From the NCBI GenBank assembly GCA_964035575.1, contig OZ037893.1, forward strand, positions 62,001 to 126,000: a DNA stretch of 64,000 nucleotides, read 5' to 3'. Below are positions 51,687 through 64,000 of the stretch, in pieces. Below the pieces are notes generated by a model. It saw nothing but the letters and a program-made list of their open reading frames with translations. It was not told where the DNA came from and made no database searches. Source of the DNA: Rhynchopus sp. YZ270_cl-10. Lineage: Eukaryota > Euglenozoa > Diplonemea > Diplonemida > Diplonemidae. Position numbers and translations under genes: made by a program. Every line of letters begins with the position of its first letter. Position 1 is the stretch's first letter.

Positions 51687-52636
51687 GAGGTACTTTATTT
51701 CCATGCTAGGATATAGGGTGAGATAAGAGGGGTTGAGGAAGACGTCAGTTTCCCCGTAAGGGTTAAAAATGATCTAACTTAGTATTGTAAGTGTGGGGTG
51801 TGGGGTTAGTGTTGCCTCAAGAGAGGATTAGGAAAGAAAGCAAAAAAGCAAAAAAGTTGACAAAAAAACCCGCTCTCGTGACAGTGTACCTTTGGTACAT
51901 TGGCACGCCAAAAAATAAAATAAATAAGCTTTGATGCATGTGCCTCGCACATCCATCTGCAGAATACAAATTGAAGGAAACGCAACGGACTTTGGTTTTT
52001 TTCTTTCTTTTCTTCGCACCAACAAATTGCGCTACAGGAAACTATCTTTTTTTGGCAATTTGGGGGTGATTTTAAAAAAACTGCAACACAATGGGTGCTG
52101 CCACATGCTCCTTTTTAAAAAGTCGCGTTTCTAGAGAGGCCTGCATACCTCTGTGTAAGTGATAAAACATAAAACAAAAACAGAAACAGAAAAACCGCCA
52201 TAAAAGAAGTTGAAAGTGCAAACACCTCACCGTTTCATCGGCAGACGCAGACACATAAGGCCATAAGCAATTGCAGGAGCATTTCCTTGGTACACAGAAT
52301 GTACACTGTTTCTCTCAAGGAACTCACATTTTTTTTTTTGTGTTATCAAGCATTGACGAATAGAAATGGAAAACGACGGATGGTGCGTGCCCGCTTTAGC
52401 GTATTGTTTTTCCACTAACATCACTCACATTCATCAGTGAAAAACACAAACCTTTTGCGGTGCGATAAACGAAAAAGTGTTTTCTTTATTTCATTTAACT
52501 GTCATATCCTGAAGTCGTTTTCTATTTTTAAATGGAGCAAAAGCAAAAAACTGTCAAAAAACATCACAACGTCAACAACAAAACCTCAAAACAACAAACA
52601 GATGACAACCTCTTCACTTTGGATATGCCACCTGCT
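51687..52636. other. Intergenic between transposon and dynein stop
   Basis: It contains a family-5 copy at 51870-51890, a hairpin of family-6 type at 51933-51960 (GATGCATGTGCCTCGCACAT) and a family-4 relative at 52206-52256. The rest is probably the 3' UTR of the dynein gene. No ORF of note. Confidence 0.6.
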
Positions 52637-55600
52637 TCAATCCGCGATGTCAAGAAGCAGACTCACCCCTGCGATAGTCCAGCGCCGTGACGGGGCCTTT
52701 GTCTTGAGCCATACACCGGTGACAATGCTTGGGCCACGCTGCTGGGTGCGGTACATTGGGGTCTCATATTGGTCCTTGCGGTCGATTTTGGAGAGAGGGA
52801 GCGAGCGGATGGTGGTGACCGGGAGGCGGGAGTAGAGCTCCTTGACGTGGCACTGCTCTATGCAGCCCTGCCCGCCGTCCCAGCGTGCACCTTCCATGAA
52901 GAGGCCGCAGATGTGTGCACCGTCCTTTGCGTTGTACTCCATCTGGTCGGGCCACTTCTTCAGCACCTCGCTTAGCAGCGCCATCTGGTCCAAATCAAAG
53001 TTGTTCCGCACCGCAGAATCCTGCATGATCGCCGTCAGGAACGACATTGGGTTGAACAGCAGGTTCAGCATTGTTACCTAAAGATGAGGGGGGGATTGAT
53101 TAGGAGCTCAGAGTAGAATGTGCTGCCATACCTTAGGTGTCTGAAGCTCCGCAGTCCACTCTACAAGCTGTTGGTTCCGCTCAGAAAAGTTCGCACACCA
53201 GCCGCTCAGGGAGCGTTGGGACCTAGAGGAGGGGAGGGGTGGATGTAGGGGTGTGTAGGAAAAAGGGAGGAGGCAACATACATGAAGGAAAACTTCATCC
53301 ACACTTCAGAGACTTTGTCGTGGTGGATGCAGTCGAAGAGGGTCTGCATGATCGCAGACATTGAGAGCGCGCCTCGCAGTCCTAGGTCAAGCTCGGCAAG
53401 CGTCTGTGAAGAGAAGTTGGGGTGTCTTTATTCATAATATGCAAAGTACGATACAACTAACACCATAAAAGTATGTTTGCGACCCTCCCGCAATGCTTTT
53501 CTTCTTCGACATTTATTCGCATTTCCCCCAAAATGAGACATACCGTTGAAACCTTTTCACGCAAAAGGTTTGCCCGCTCACACTCCTGATAGAAGACGTG
53601 TGCCTGTGGTGTTCTGTCTTCATCGAGTCGCTCTGACACGTCAGTCATGTTGTGCTGGTCTGGAAGTGACGAAAGCATTTCTTCGAGCTTCAGCCGCACA
53701 TCCTCCTCGGGTGCGATGCCCACTGCACCTTCCTGCTTGGGTTGCAGCTCTGTGATCGTTTGGAACAGCTTCTCCGCCTGCAGTGTACGGAACCCTATCT
53801 CCGCGTTTGTGTGCAACCCATACAACAGCGGGCTCTCCGGTGGGATCTGGTGCCGCATGGCCTCAAGACACTCTTTGTAGTTGTTGAAGGCAGGGATGAT
53901 CAGACCAGGGGCAAGCTCGAGGTCTTCGGTGATGCCTGCGTGGATGAAGTTCTGCAGATACGCACTGCACAGCACACGGTCCCAGTCGTCTGTGATGTGA
54001 CCTCCGTACATGATTTCGCCGAAGACATAGCGGAGATCGTCCCAAGGCACCTTGGGACGTTCCTCATAATTGAAGAAGACCTCCACGCAGGTGGTCAGGT
54101 CGCCAGCGTTGAAGGGGTATGCACGGTTCCAGCCTTGCGCGCCAAACTTCTTGCGTTCGATGACAACAGCGTGGAAGTAGCACATTGCGTAGACAACGGC
54201 TTTGTATTCGGCAGGCTTCTGGGAGTTCTCCCAGGGTTCGTGGCTGAAGTTCGAGAGAGAGCGGATCATGTTCGCTTGGATGCCGCTAGGGGGTTCGTTG
54301 GTGAGCTGTGTTGAGAGGGGTGTTGGTTTTGAAAGAGTTGGGGGGAGGCAATACCTTGATGGAGCGTTGTAGAATGCCGATGGGGATCGTCGCAGAGGGT
54401 TCCGCAGAGAGGAAGACACGGAAGGTGGGGTCGCCCACTTCGCCTTCCCATTGCAGGTCTGGGTCTTCGTCGAGTTCGTCCTCGAAGTCTTCCTCGTCTT
54501 CGTCGCATGCTTCGTTGTCCTCCCCTTCTGCACCCTTGTCGTCTGAGGGTGGTGCCTCGTTTTGCACCTCGGCAGGTGTCCGTACTTCGTCTTCCTTCGC
54601 GTCGCCGTCGCTGCCCTTCTCCTCGTTGCATTCCTCTCTTGAGCGCTTCCGTTGGTCTCTCAGTACTGCTTTCTTCTCTGCACGCAGCTTATCATATACG
54701 GCCCGCTTTGCGTAGATCTCTTCATACGAATCAAGCCGCTTTTCGAGGTCTTTGCAGAAGCTTTCTACCAAATGGATGTTGTTCAACATTGCCCACCCAC
54801 CATGCTTAAACGAACACTCCAACGAATGGAATGCGCGAGGCTCCTGGCCTTGACCGAGGGAGACGTTGAACAGCTTTTCCGCCTCTTCGGTAAAGCCCAA
54901 CTCTTTCCCCAGAGCGTAGACGAACTGCACCGGGTCGACCCCAGGGGAGAGGATGAAGAAGATAGGCGTGGCGGGACCAGAGTCTTCAAAAGACACTTTG
55001 AGCGGTACTGCTTTGTCTTCGACATAGAACTTCCCTATAGAGTCGGCTACAAAGGAAGTGAGCCCGACAGTGAGGCGGTCTGGACGGAGTACCCTGAGAA
55101 TGAGAAGTCTCTGAAAGTCTTTCAAGTGTTTCCAGTCGGTAGGAAGCCGTCCTTCGTCTTTGTCCTCGGGTTTTTCGAGTTCGCACCATTTTTGCCAGCG
55201 GTTGCTCTCTTCAATGTCTTTTTCGAGTTGGGAGAACGGTGGTGTAGTGCCTTCGACGCTTTTTAGTGCTTGGACTGCCGCCCAGTTTGCTTCGGAAAGC
55301 CAGGAGGAGACGCCGTCGGGGAGTTCGGTTCCGAATTTGCGGGGGCAGCGGAGGAGGAAGTTGAGCTGTCCTCGGTCGATTTCACCTTCCTTGAGTTGGA
55401 TGGCGAAGCAGAGGAGTGCGGAGAAGATGAGCTTATGCCGTTCGAAGAGGCCACGGCAGCAGAAGGCGTAGATGCACTTTGTGGTGCTGTCGGTGAGCAG
55501 CTCGCAGCGCACTGCGAGAGAGTCCTCCTCACCTTCGGGGGGCTGTGCGGCGCGGGACAGCCCTTTGATGAAGATGGTCATGTAGGCGCCTAGGGAGTAT

Positions 55601-58600
55601 TGGTACATATGGTTGATCTTCGCGAGCTGGTCGATCTGGAAGAAGAGCAGCGATCCTCGTACAGCGACGCATGTGTACAGCTTGCGGCTCTCGTTGATCC
55701 GGTCCTGCATCTCATGTGCCTCAATCATCGACTTCGCAATCTCCGCAGCCTTCTTTTTAGTGGACTCCAAATTCTCCACCAAAGCCACGTTCTCTAATAT
55801 GTCTCCCGTCGCTTGCGCCAAAGCTTGTAGAAGATTCTCTTCGCAGGTTTCCAGGTCGATGGTCATTTGGTTCATGCTTCGTAACAAAGTGACACGTGAT
55901 CGTTCCAAATCAGGTCGTTCTTTGTTGACAACGACCGCAAGAAGCTGGTCCTCCAGCCCCTCCGGAGTGACCATGAAGTTAATCAATGTGGTCTGTGCGT
56001 TCAGCTCCGGTTTGTAGTGCGGGTTTGACAGACGTGTTTGGAGGTACAGTCGGAAGTTGGGGTTGTACTCCGTCTCCTTGTCGCCAAGGCGGATGTACAG
56101 ATGGTTCTCTTTCTTGAAGATCATGCGCCCAAGGATGGGTTCGAGAATAGGGTCCAGCGTTTCGCCGATCTTCTCAATCAAGCAAGGGAGTCCTTCCGTC
56201 AGGCATTTTGTGACAACGTTGAGGTAGCCACGTTGTGTAGTCTGGCAGACCTGAAGCTTCGCCTTTTCGCGTGTTTTGATCCATTTTATTCCTTGAAGTT
56301 GTGGATCGATGAGAAGCGGCCAGCGTGTTGCATTGCAAACTAGAGCACCGTTTTCTGTGGAAAGACGGTCGCTTTTTAGTTCTTCGTTTTGCCAGCTTGC
56401 GATTTCTGCTTCAGAGGTCAAAATCTTTGTCACAATATCGAGTCCTTGGGTGTGTGGTATATTACGTTCTTGGATGTCTGTGAGCCATTCGTTGAAGAGA
56501 ATCTGCTCGCGGAAGGACTTCGTGAAGGGGCCGATATAACTGACAAACGCTGCAGAGAGCAGTACGTCTCCTATCAGAAGGGTTGCCTTCGTCTGCAGCT
56601 CATCAATGGTGGCAGCCCAACGGCTCTTCTCCCCTGCAAGACCACCTACCAGACGCTCCGCAAGGTTCGCCTTTTCTTGCGTCTTCTTTGCCTTCTCCTC
56701 AATCGCAAGGGTGTCTTCCACTGCTTCATCGAACTGTTTGACTAAGGCGCCAAGCTTTCCTTTCAGCTCCGAGACACGGTCTTGAACCTTCCGCAGCTCG
56801 CCTTTGGAGCGGAGGAGCTTTTCCTGCGCTTCGACCAGCTTTTCCTCTTTGGGTTTCACTTCGCAGCGGATTTGGTGGTAGCGGTACATATTGACGACCC
56901 AGGCGCAGAGGCCTGCTGCGGCTTGGGATTTGGTCTTGACGAGCTCGGGTTTGAAGGAAGGATCTTTGATATAGTCGCCTATGGAGTCGACGCAGGCTTG
57001 GGGGATGCAGTTTGCGTCGTAGTCACGAAGGGAGCTGAGCCATCTGTCCACGTTGGCCATCATCTTCTTGCAGTTCGCCCAGTCGCGTTGTTTCTTAGGT
57101 GGAATCCGCTTCGGGTCGGACGTCAGACACATCACCGCAATTGCCACTAACTCTACGTCAGGTGGAGGTTTTCCTAATGCTTTAAGTTCTGTCAAATCGC
57201 CCTTATTCAATGAGTCCAAAGCGGCGAGAGCCTCCTGTACAATAGGCTGTGCTGCCGCCAGGTCGCGTTTGCAGTCCGTCTCCAACGACTGTGCCTCCTG
57301 GAACACAACGTTCGTTTTGTTCTCCTCAATCTCGGCCTTTTCCTGCTCGCCTGCGACGACGTCGCGCTCCTTCTCTACGTGCTCCATAAGCTTCTGGGAG
57401 ACCTGCCCCTTTTGCGCGACCACGACCTGAGAGGAGAGAGAGAGGGTGGGTGGGTGGGTAGGTGGGTGGAGAAGAGAGTAGGGGGGTGGCATACCTGCTC
57501 CTTTTTGAGCTTTTCTTGTAGTTCTTCGACCTGGCCAGAGGCTTCTAGGATTTTTTCGATGCCGTGTGCAAGGCGTGTCTGTTAGTGGGGTGGGTGAGGA
57601 GGTGGGGGGGTCGAGGGTGGGGTACCTTGTTCTGGTTGAGCATCTCGCGTTTCTTGTGGAGCAGGTCCTTGTAGAGTGAGATGAGCTCGAGGAAGGACTT
57701 CGGTGTCGTGTAGCAGAAGCGCTTCTCCTCGCTGAGGAAGACGAGCGCCTTCTCGGTGACGGTTTCGTGGCAGAAGGCCATGTGGTCGGCGATGGTGTCG
57801 GTGTTGTTGTTGAGGTCGACAGACTCGAGGAAGTTGCGTGCAACAGAGACAAGCGCCTGCTGTGGCCAGGGGTGGAACCAGTCAATCACAGTCGTGTTTG
57901 CTAGTGCAGGGAACTCCCGACACCACGTCGCAAATTGCTGTCCAACAGGCGAAAAGCACAAAATAGTGTGCAAATTAGCCCGCACCTTGTCAATGAAGAA
58001 CTGCCACAGAATAGGGGACGAAAGCTCCAAGACCCCAGCCGCCTTCGCCTCGTTGACCATAGACCCGGTGATGCCCTCCATGTCCTCAGGGGGGAACAGC
58101 TCAGGGACGTTCCCTGAGTTGAGCAGGTCGTTGAGGTACACAAGCATCTCCTTGACCACGATCTGCCCATCCGTGATGAGGAACGCGTACTGCATGTTCT
58201 TCTGCCCGCATTTGTAGTAGAGGTGCTGGAGGTCCTCCTTGAAGGAGGCAAGGCCGTACGACGCTGTCACGGTGATCTGGAACTTGTCGTAGCCGCAGAT
58301 GAAGGACGCAAGGCGGGACAGGCTTTGCTTCCCACTTCCACCCACTCCGACCAGAAGGGCGTTGCCACGTGGGTTGTTGAGCACCCTGCATATGCGGCAG
58401 ATGTGCTTGATGGCAGCCTCAAAGAGGACAAGGTCCATGGAGACGTTCACCTCGTTGTACTCTTCCAGCTTCGTCTTCAGGAACTTGAAGAGCGCGTCGA
58501 ACGTTCGCATGTCTTTGACAACGCCTTCGTTCCCGTCTTTGTCGATGCCGAAGGGTGCCCAGATGTTGGGTTCCGCAAGGACCAGCTCCATGGGCACCTC

Positions 58601-61600
58601 CTCACCGAACATCTCTTTGTCGCGCAGCAGCTGCATGATGATGTCGTCGAATGTTTGTAGGTCCTTTTCGTTGGTGAGGCGGTCGCGGAAGGTGCGTGTG
58701 CACTCATGCAGCCAGAGGCGCACCATTGCCAGCGGTGAGTCGTGTTCAGACTTGATCGCATTTGACAGCCCCTGGAACACATTGAACATCTCGCGCAGGT
58801 TCCACTGATAGTGGAACTTCACCGCAGTCGGCATGAACTGCTTTCCCACCAGTTTGTGCAGACGGATCGTTGACAGCGTCAGTTTGTCTGCCAGCTGCAG
58901 AGTCGGGCGCGACCAGCTCGACAGATGTCCCTTAAGGGGTGCACCGTAGATGAGTGTCAAGTCGTCCTCGTCAGGGAGCGAGCACACGAGGACTGCAAAG
59001 TGCCGCAGCAGACGGTCCAGAATCGTGAACGTGCCGGACTTCGGGTTCATCGCTGCAGCGTATTGGCAGCGGTCGATCTCCTTGAGCGGGAACCCCGGCT
59101 TGATGCGGTCGTACCAGAACTGATAGTCGATGTGCTGGCGGAGGAACTCACCTGCCTCTTGTGTTCCGTAGCGGTCGGGTGTTGGCATGTTGATGTCGTC
59201 GATGAAGAAGATGAGACGCTTCTTGCCTGGTGGCCCAAACATCTTGCCTGCCTTCTTTTCCAACTTCTGCTCCATCACCATCTGAAGCGACTTTGGTGTC
59301 GTCATTGCGTTGAACGCGATCATCTGGTTCACCACCTTCGTGGAGTCCATTCTGTCCAACGCGGAGCGGCAGATGGTCGACTTCCCTGTACCTGCTGTTC
59401 CGACAAAGAGCACCGCACGTCTGTTCTCTGCAAGGATGTTCATTAAGTACGTCAGACGCGTTGTCTCGACTGTTTCAATGAGGATGTCGGTGAAGGGCTT
59501 GTCCGGGTCGTGGCGGTACTGCGGCACCATGTTCGTCCAGAGGGTGTACTCATTGTCCTGGAGGTATACGTCAAAGACGGTCTGTTTGTCTGCGGCCACC
59601 TTCGTGTCCTCAACCTTGATGACCGTCCACTCCTTCTTCCACCAGTTTGAAAAGCTCATCCTATAGTCAATACGTCCGTCTGATGAGAGCGGCCCACCAA
59701 AGGCCCAGAGGCACGCAAACAAAAAGTACTTCTCGTACATCTCAGAGGGTGCCCCCACGGGGATGTTCTTCGGCACGCACAGCCCCTCCAGGAGGTGGCA
59801 CACCGTCTGCACCAAGGCGAGATCCACCAACGGAATGGGCGGCTTCATGACACGTTTGTACCACTCCATGAGAGGGGGTATGTACTTATCGAAGAAGCCG
59901 TCCAAACAGCCACGTTCCTTATCATCCTCGCGTGCACAGATCCATTTGTCTTTGAAGGGTTGCCATCCTAGGTCGGTGTCATTGATGAAGATAATCCCTG
60001 CACGCGAGACAGTCGCAGGAGATGCATTCTTGAGGTCGCTGATCTCGAAGACCATCCGCATCGATGGGGTCAACGGGATACGCTCGTTGGACGCAAGGGT
60101 AAGCATCTTGTTGTCGTCCATCACGGTGTTCATGGACTCAATCCACTCTGCATCGATGATGCCGTCCAGAACAAGCCATTTGGAGTTGTCCTTATTCTGT
60201 GACTGTTCGGCGTACTCTCGGAACAAATTGGAGAGCAGACCATCCTTCCACTCTCTTGTCTGCGGGTGGATGTATCCGTACAGCTCGTCGGAGGTAACTG
60301 CCTTGGGGTTCATCACTTTGTAGTCTGTGTGGTTTCCCATCAGCCGGAACGCTTTTGCGAGGGTCTTCCAGCATTCAGACTTCCCGCATCCGGCGGGACC
60401 CATGACAAAGACGGAGTGGCGGACATCGAGCAGTTCTGCGTACTGTACACAGCGGAGGATGAAGATGTCGTTTTCTCCTGTGAGGAGCTTGCGCTCAGAG
60501 CATGCTTGGCGTACGGAGTCGTTGAGGGAGGGGTTCACCTTGGACTGCACCTCCAGAGATGGGAATAGAGCGCGGATCAGCCCCATGAAGACAAAGACGT
60601 CGTCGCGACTCAGCTTCGCCATGTTGGTGTCACGCAGCGCTCGCATCAGCACAGCGCGCTCTGGTGTCTCCGGGTCCCCTCGCTTCAGAGACCCTGCGAT
60701 GTACAGAACGGATTTGACCGCACGCAGACCCCAATCGTAGTGCGCCTGGGGCGAGAGAAGCTCCTTGTTGAGTTTGTACAGCGTGACAAACTTAAGCGCA
60801 AGGTCCTTCGCCTCTTGGAAGCCTTCTGCAGCAAGCATGATCTCGCAGATGTTCTTCAGGTCTGGGACACACATTGCGCAGGGTCTGAAGAGCGATTTAA
60901 TGTTTTCTGGCAGCTCTGTGCGTCCGGCGTATCCAGGGTTCATGGTAATCCACATTCCGACCTTGGGAATGAGGGAGATCTCTTCGTCCATGAAACGGAA
61001 TATCTGTTTGCTTTGCTTCACTGCGTTCAGGATGGAGCCCACCTGCGTCGCAACGACAGAGAGAACCTGAATGGGAATTCTGTTGAACTCATCAAAGCAG
61101 CCCCACGACCCTGACATAGCCAGCCCCTTGAAGATCTGCCCCAGGGAAAGGTAGTCCATCTGGTCCGAGCAGTTAAAGACGTAGCACGCAATCCCAAGGT
61201 TCCGCGCAAGGTCCTTCGTGGTTTCGGTTTTCCCGGTGCCTGCCGGTCCTGCAGGGGCACCGCCCTTTACTAAACGCAGTGCCTGTGTTAATGTGATGTA
61301 GCAGCGGTCGGTAAGCTTTGTGATCACCAGGCATCCGCAGATGCCGATGTACTCATAGCCGTTCACGAAGGAGGCATCGCAGATGTCGATGATGGATCCA
61401 CGCTTTTCATCCCAGCAGTAGCGTAGTTGCGACTGCCATGTGAACGTGTCGCGTGATTCGCATCGTTCATCAATGAGCCACCCCACCACGTCGCGTGCGT
61501 GGACGTCAATGGTGATAAGGTGCACGAGGATGGACCGTTCGTTCTTGGTGAGGTTCGACAGCACCAACTGGATGAGGTTGGAGATCTGCGTCTGCTGCTG

Positions 61601-64000
61601 GCGGAGGAAGTCCTTGAGGGCAGCCTCGTTGCCGTCCTCGAGCTGCACGAAGGCCTCCTCCGCCTCCTGCGTATACCAGATACGCGACGCCACTACAATG
61701 GTCTGGCAGGGGAACCCCTTGCGCATGATCCACTCCACACGCGGTGACTCCACATACGTTGTGTAACCCTCGAGAATCGACTCCTTGATCGTCGCAAACA
61801 TCAGCTCCACACACCCTTTCAGCCACTCCTCCACAGGCCCCTCGCAGTCGTGCGTCTCACAGGTGTCAATGGTTTCGCCCTGTACAGAGACAATTTGGCA
61901 TGCTTTCTTTGTATTCGGTTGAATAGTAAAACAGCGAATTGAGTCAATCATCTTGGACATATGGCGCATGACTGCGACAGGGTCGGACCCCTTAGACAGG
62001 ATGTCGATGAGGTCTGTGTTGGAGAGGAAGAAGAAGCGTGCGAAGAGCTTCTTCTTGCCTTCCAGGTATTCCCGCAGCTTCTTCTGGCATGTGACCAAAG
62101 TGTCCTCGATGGTGCCAAGGAGCGTTTCAAAGTCGTCGTCACGCTCGAGCTGGCGTTGGATCATATCAGTGCAACAAACTTCGATGACAGAGGAGTGGTT
62201 GTGTGCTTTGTTCATCAGTGCTCGGAACAGGTCGTCTGCGCCTTGAAACGCCCGCGAGTCGTCTTGAAGCTGTTCACGAATGTCGGCAGACTCAATGAAG
62301 ATGGGGTACAGGTTCTTCCACATCTTCTGCAGCTCGCTCCACTTCGTGATGCATGTCTCCACTGTGCCAAGGTTGCGCTGCCAGCGTCCTACCTGCTCAG
62401 CGAACTCCTCAATGAAGCGGTTCGACATCATCGCCTGCAGCGTGTTCAGATGCTCCTCAAGAACCTCCACGATCTCGTCGATGCTGAGCAGCAGGTAGCA
62501 CCCTAGACTGTCGTGCCATTGGTATTGGAAGCGTGCCTCCTCATCCCAGTATGACAGGACACGTTCCAGGCCCTTTTCGATTTGGAGCTCCTTCTGTGCC
62601 TTCTCGACAATGACGGCCACATCCTCCTCGTACCTGTGCAGCTGAAGCGACAGCAGGTCTTGCAGAGAGAAGTCGTCGCTCTCAGGGTCCACAGTGCCCA
62701 GGTCCACCTCGCAGCGTTTGAGGAGCTGCTTCCAGTGGCGCTCTCGCATCGCAGGGTTGCGCAGGTTCTCCACAAGGGGCAGCGTGACAAGCATTGATTT
62801 GATCTCAGCCTCCAGACCCAGAAATGTGTTCGTGACCTTGCATTTGAGGGGCATTAGCTTCATCTGTTTAAGCATGTCGCGTGTCCGTGTAATGAGCTCC
62901 TCAGCAATCATTGTCTTGAAGGTCTGGCTCCACCAGTCGCTGAACTGCGACTTAACGTGCGAGACCATGTCCCAAAGCTGCTTGAGGAGGATCAGCTCCT
63001 GGCGGCACTCCTTCAGCTCGGGGAGGTCTGTGGTCTGCTTCTCGAAAAGCTCGAGCAGCTCGTTCAGCTCTGCCGCCTCGACCTCCTTCTGGCAGAGGTG
63101 GCTGTCCCAGAGGACAAGCTCGTCGTACGCCTGCTCCACGGTGATGCCGTTGTAGTGGAAGGGCCGCAGATTCTTGAAGTTGACGCGGAACTTATGCACC
63201 TCCTCCTCCATGTACACCGCCTTGTATTTGAGCTTGTCGCCCTGCGACTCTTGCCGTGCGTTGTTCTCCTTCCGGATGCTGCGGTACTTCTTGTCCAGCT
63301 CCTTCCACTGGTCGGGCGCCTCTTTGCGCAGCTCTTCTAGGTTCAGCACCACCTTCTCGTCGACGGAGTTGCCGTGTTGGCGGAGCACCTGGATGCCTTT
63401 GCTGATGGGGTCGAACATGGCTTTGATGAGAGGGTCACGCACTTTGCAGTCACGGATGTGCTTGAGGACACGGCGTAGGGCGGACTCATCTTGTTCGCCG
63501 TCGGTGACCTCCTCGTTGAGACCTTCGTCCGCCTGCTTGATGAATTCGTTGAGCTCGAGCAGGGAGGAGCTGATGCGCTCCACAATGTACCCCGCGTACA
63601 TGCTCACCCACGACCGGCAGTACTCCTTCAAAGTGATGATGATAGGTTTGCAGTCCGTCCGCAGCCACCCAATGACAGTGGACGAAGACAGGTCGTTCAC
63701 CTGCTGCATGATGCGTTTGTACTGTGCAATCTTCTGGTCAAAGCACTCCAGAGGTACACCAAAAAACTCTGTCTTCTCGCCCGCAGCAGCGTCAGGGTCC
63801 TCCTCCACGTCGTTATGCTTCGTGATGAACTGTCTGAAGGACTTTTCGCGGTCGTTCGTCCAGAGACTGCTGAAGGCGGTGAAGTGTGCTTGGAAGGCCT
63901 CATGCGAGGCGATGCTGGTTTCTAGGAGCTGGTTGATGGAAATGTTGAGGTCGATCACCTCCTGGTTGCGTGCGACGTCGTCCTGGTAGGATTCGTCTGA
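52637..64000 (-). CDS. Outer-arm axonemal dynein heavy chain, beta type (DNAH9/11/17-like), N-terminus outside window
   Basis: Seven exons, all in frame: 57626-64000 (open at the edge), 57495-57578, 54355-57426, 53544-54305, 53282-53403, 53132-53222, 52637-53077, giving 3648 residues. Introns are 47, 68, 49, 140, 59 and 54 bp. AAA1 has GPAGTGKTETTK and CFDEFNRI (about 61.2 kb), AAA2 GPAGCGKSE (60.4 kb), AAA3 GTAGTGKST (59.4 kb) and AAA4 GVGGSGKQS (58.3 kb). The stalk and microtubule-binding tip lie around 56.7-57.4 kb. The C-terminus has NPMSFLTAIMQ and GLFMEGARWDGGQG, typical of the beta chain. It drives ciliary or flagellar beating from the outer arm. An acidic insertion of about 90 residues (54440-54725) sits just before FRVFLSAEP. 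Confidence 0.95.

Noticed and set aside
47680-51694. Target-site duplication of the large transposon
   Set aside because: Flanks GTGAGCG and GAGGTAC do not match convincingly; only AT could be duplicated, depending on where the ends are set.
52637-64000. Two or more separate dynein genes
   Set aside because: The frames join in order through short in-frame GT-AG introns into a single continuous motor domain.
1-64000. Dinoflagellate origin (also one-way genes, SL and introners)
   Set aside because: All introns seen have plain GT donors and the SL-like sequence resembles the euglenozoan, not the dinoflagellate, leader. Not excluded beyond doubt.

Overview
The window is nuclear DNA of a flagellated protist. 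It carries most of an outer-arm dynein heavy chain, short GT-AG spliceosomal introns (47-143 bp, most with a GTATG donor), GC-rich genes and AT-rich intergenic DNA full of homopolymers. Two things point to Euglenozoa, perhaps a diplonemid. First, all ten host genes lie on the minus strand, like the one-way gene clusters of that group. Second, 19005-19050 (minus) contains a sequence very like the euglenozoan spliced-leader exon (CAGTTTCTGTACTT core). The lineage is an inference from these points; no rRNA or full SL gene is present to settle it.

Layout, left to right. 1-6053: start and most of a giant secreted or surface glycoprotein (minus, runs off the left edge). 6644-8316: a MAPEG-family membrane enzyme and a secreted cysteine-rich protein. 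8.4-12.6 kb: inverted repeats and two nested MITE-like transposons with TTA/TAA target duplications, the inner one filled with minisatellite arrays. 12684-14216: a UAA-family nucleotide-sulfate or nucleotide-sugar transporter. 14.2-26.6 kb: about 12.4 kb with no recognisable gene but many short dispersed repeats, several TIR elements (hAT-like at 19666-20636, a 150-bp MITE at 16292-16441, others) and the SL-like sequence. 26640-40604: a B-box plus TPR-like repeat protein, a Golgi-type sulfotransferase, a drug/metabolite-transporter-like protein, and a 2433-residue coiled-coil protein with an apparently dead inositol-5-phosphatase domain. 41188-41372: a degenerate 28S rRNA fragment. 45614-46964: GSK3 kinase. 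47686-51686: an intact-looking 4.0-kb DNA transposon on the plus strand, with about 545-bp terminal inverted repeats and two ORFs. 52637-64000: outer-arm dynein beta-type heavy chain (seven exons seen, N-terminus outside).

The observation I rate highest is a set of short repeat families spread through the gene-poor DNA, all in the same orientation as the genes. Their minus-strand forms start like introns (GT, then a shared CACGAGAGG block), and related copies lie inside the introns of two host genes. They look like introner-type elements or orphan introns. Functionally, the sulfotransferase, a possible PAPS or nucleotide-sugar transporter and the heavily N-glycosylated surface protein could share a secretory-pathway glycan-modification role, though they are not an operon.
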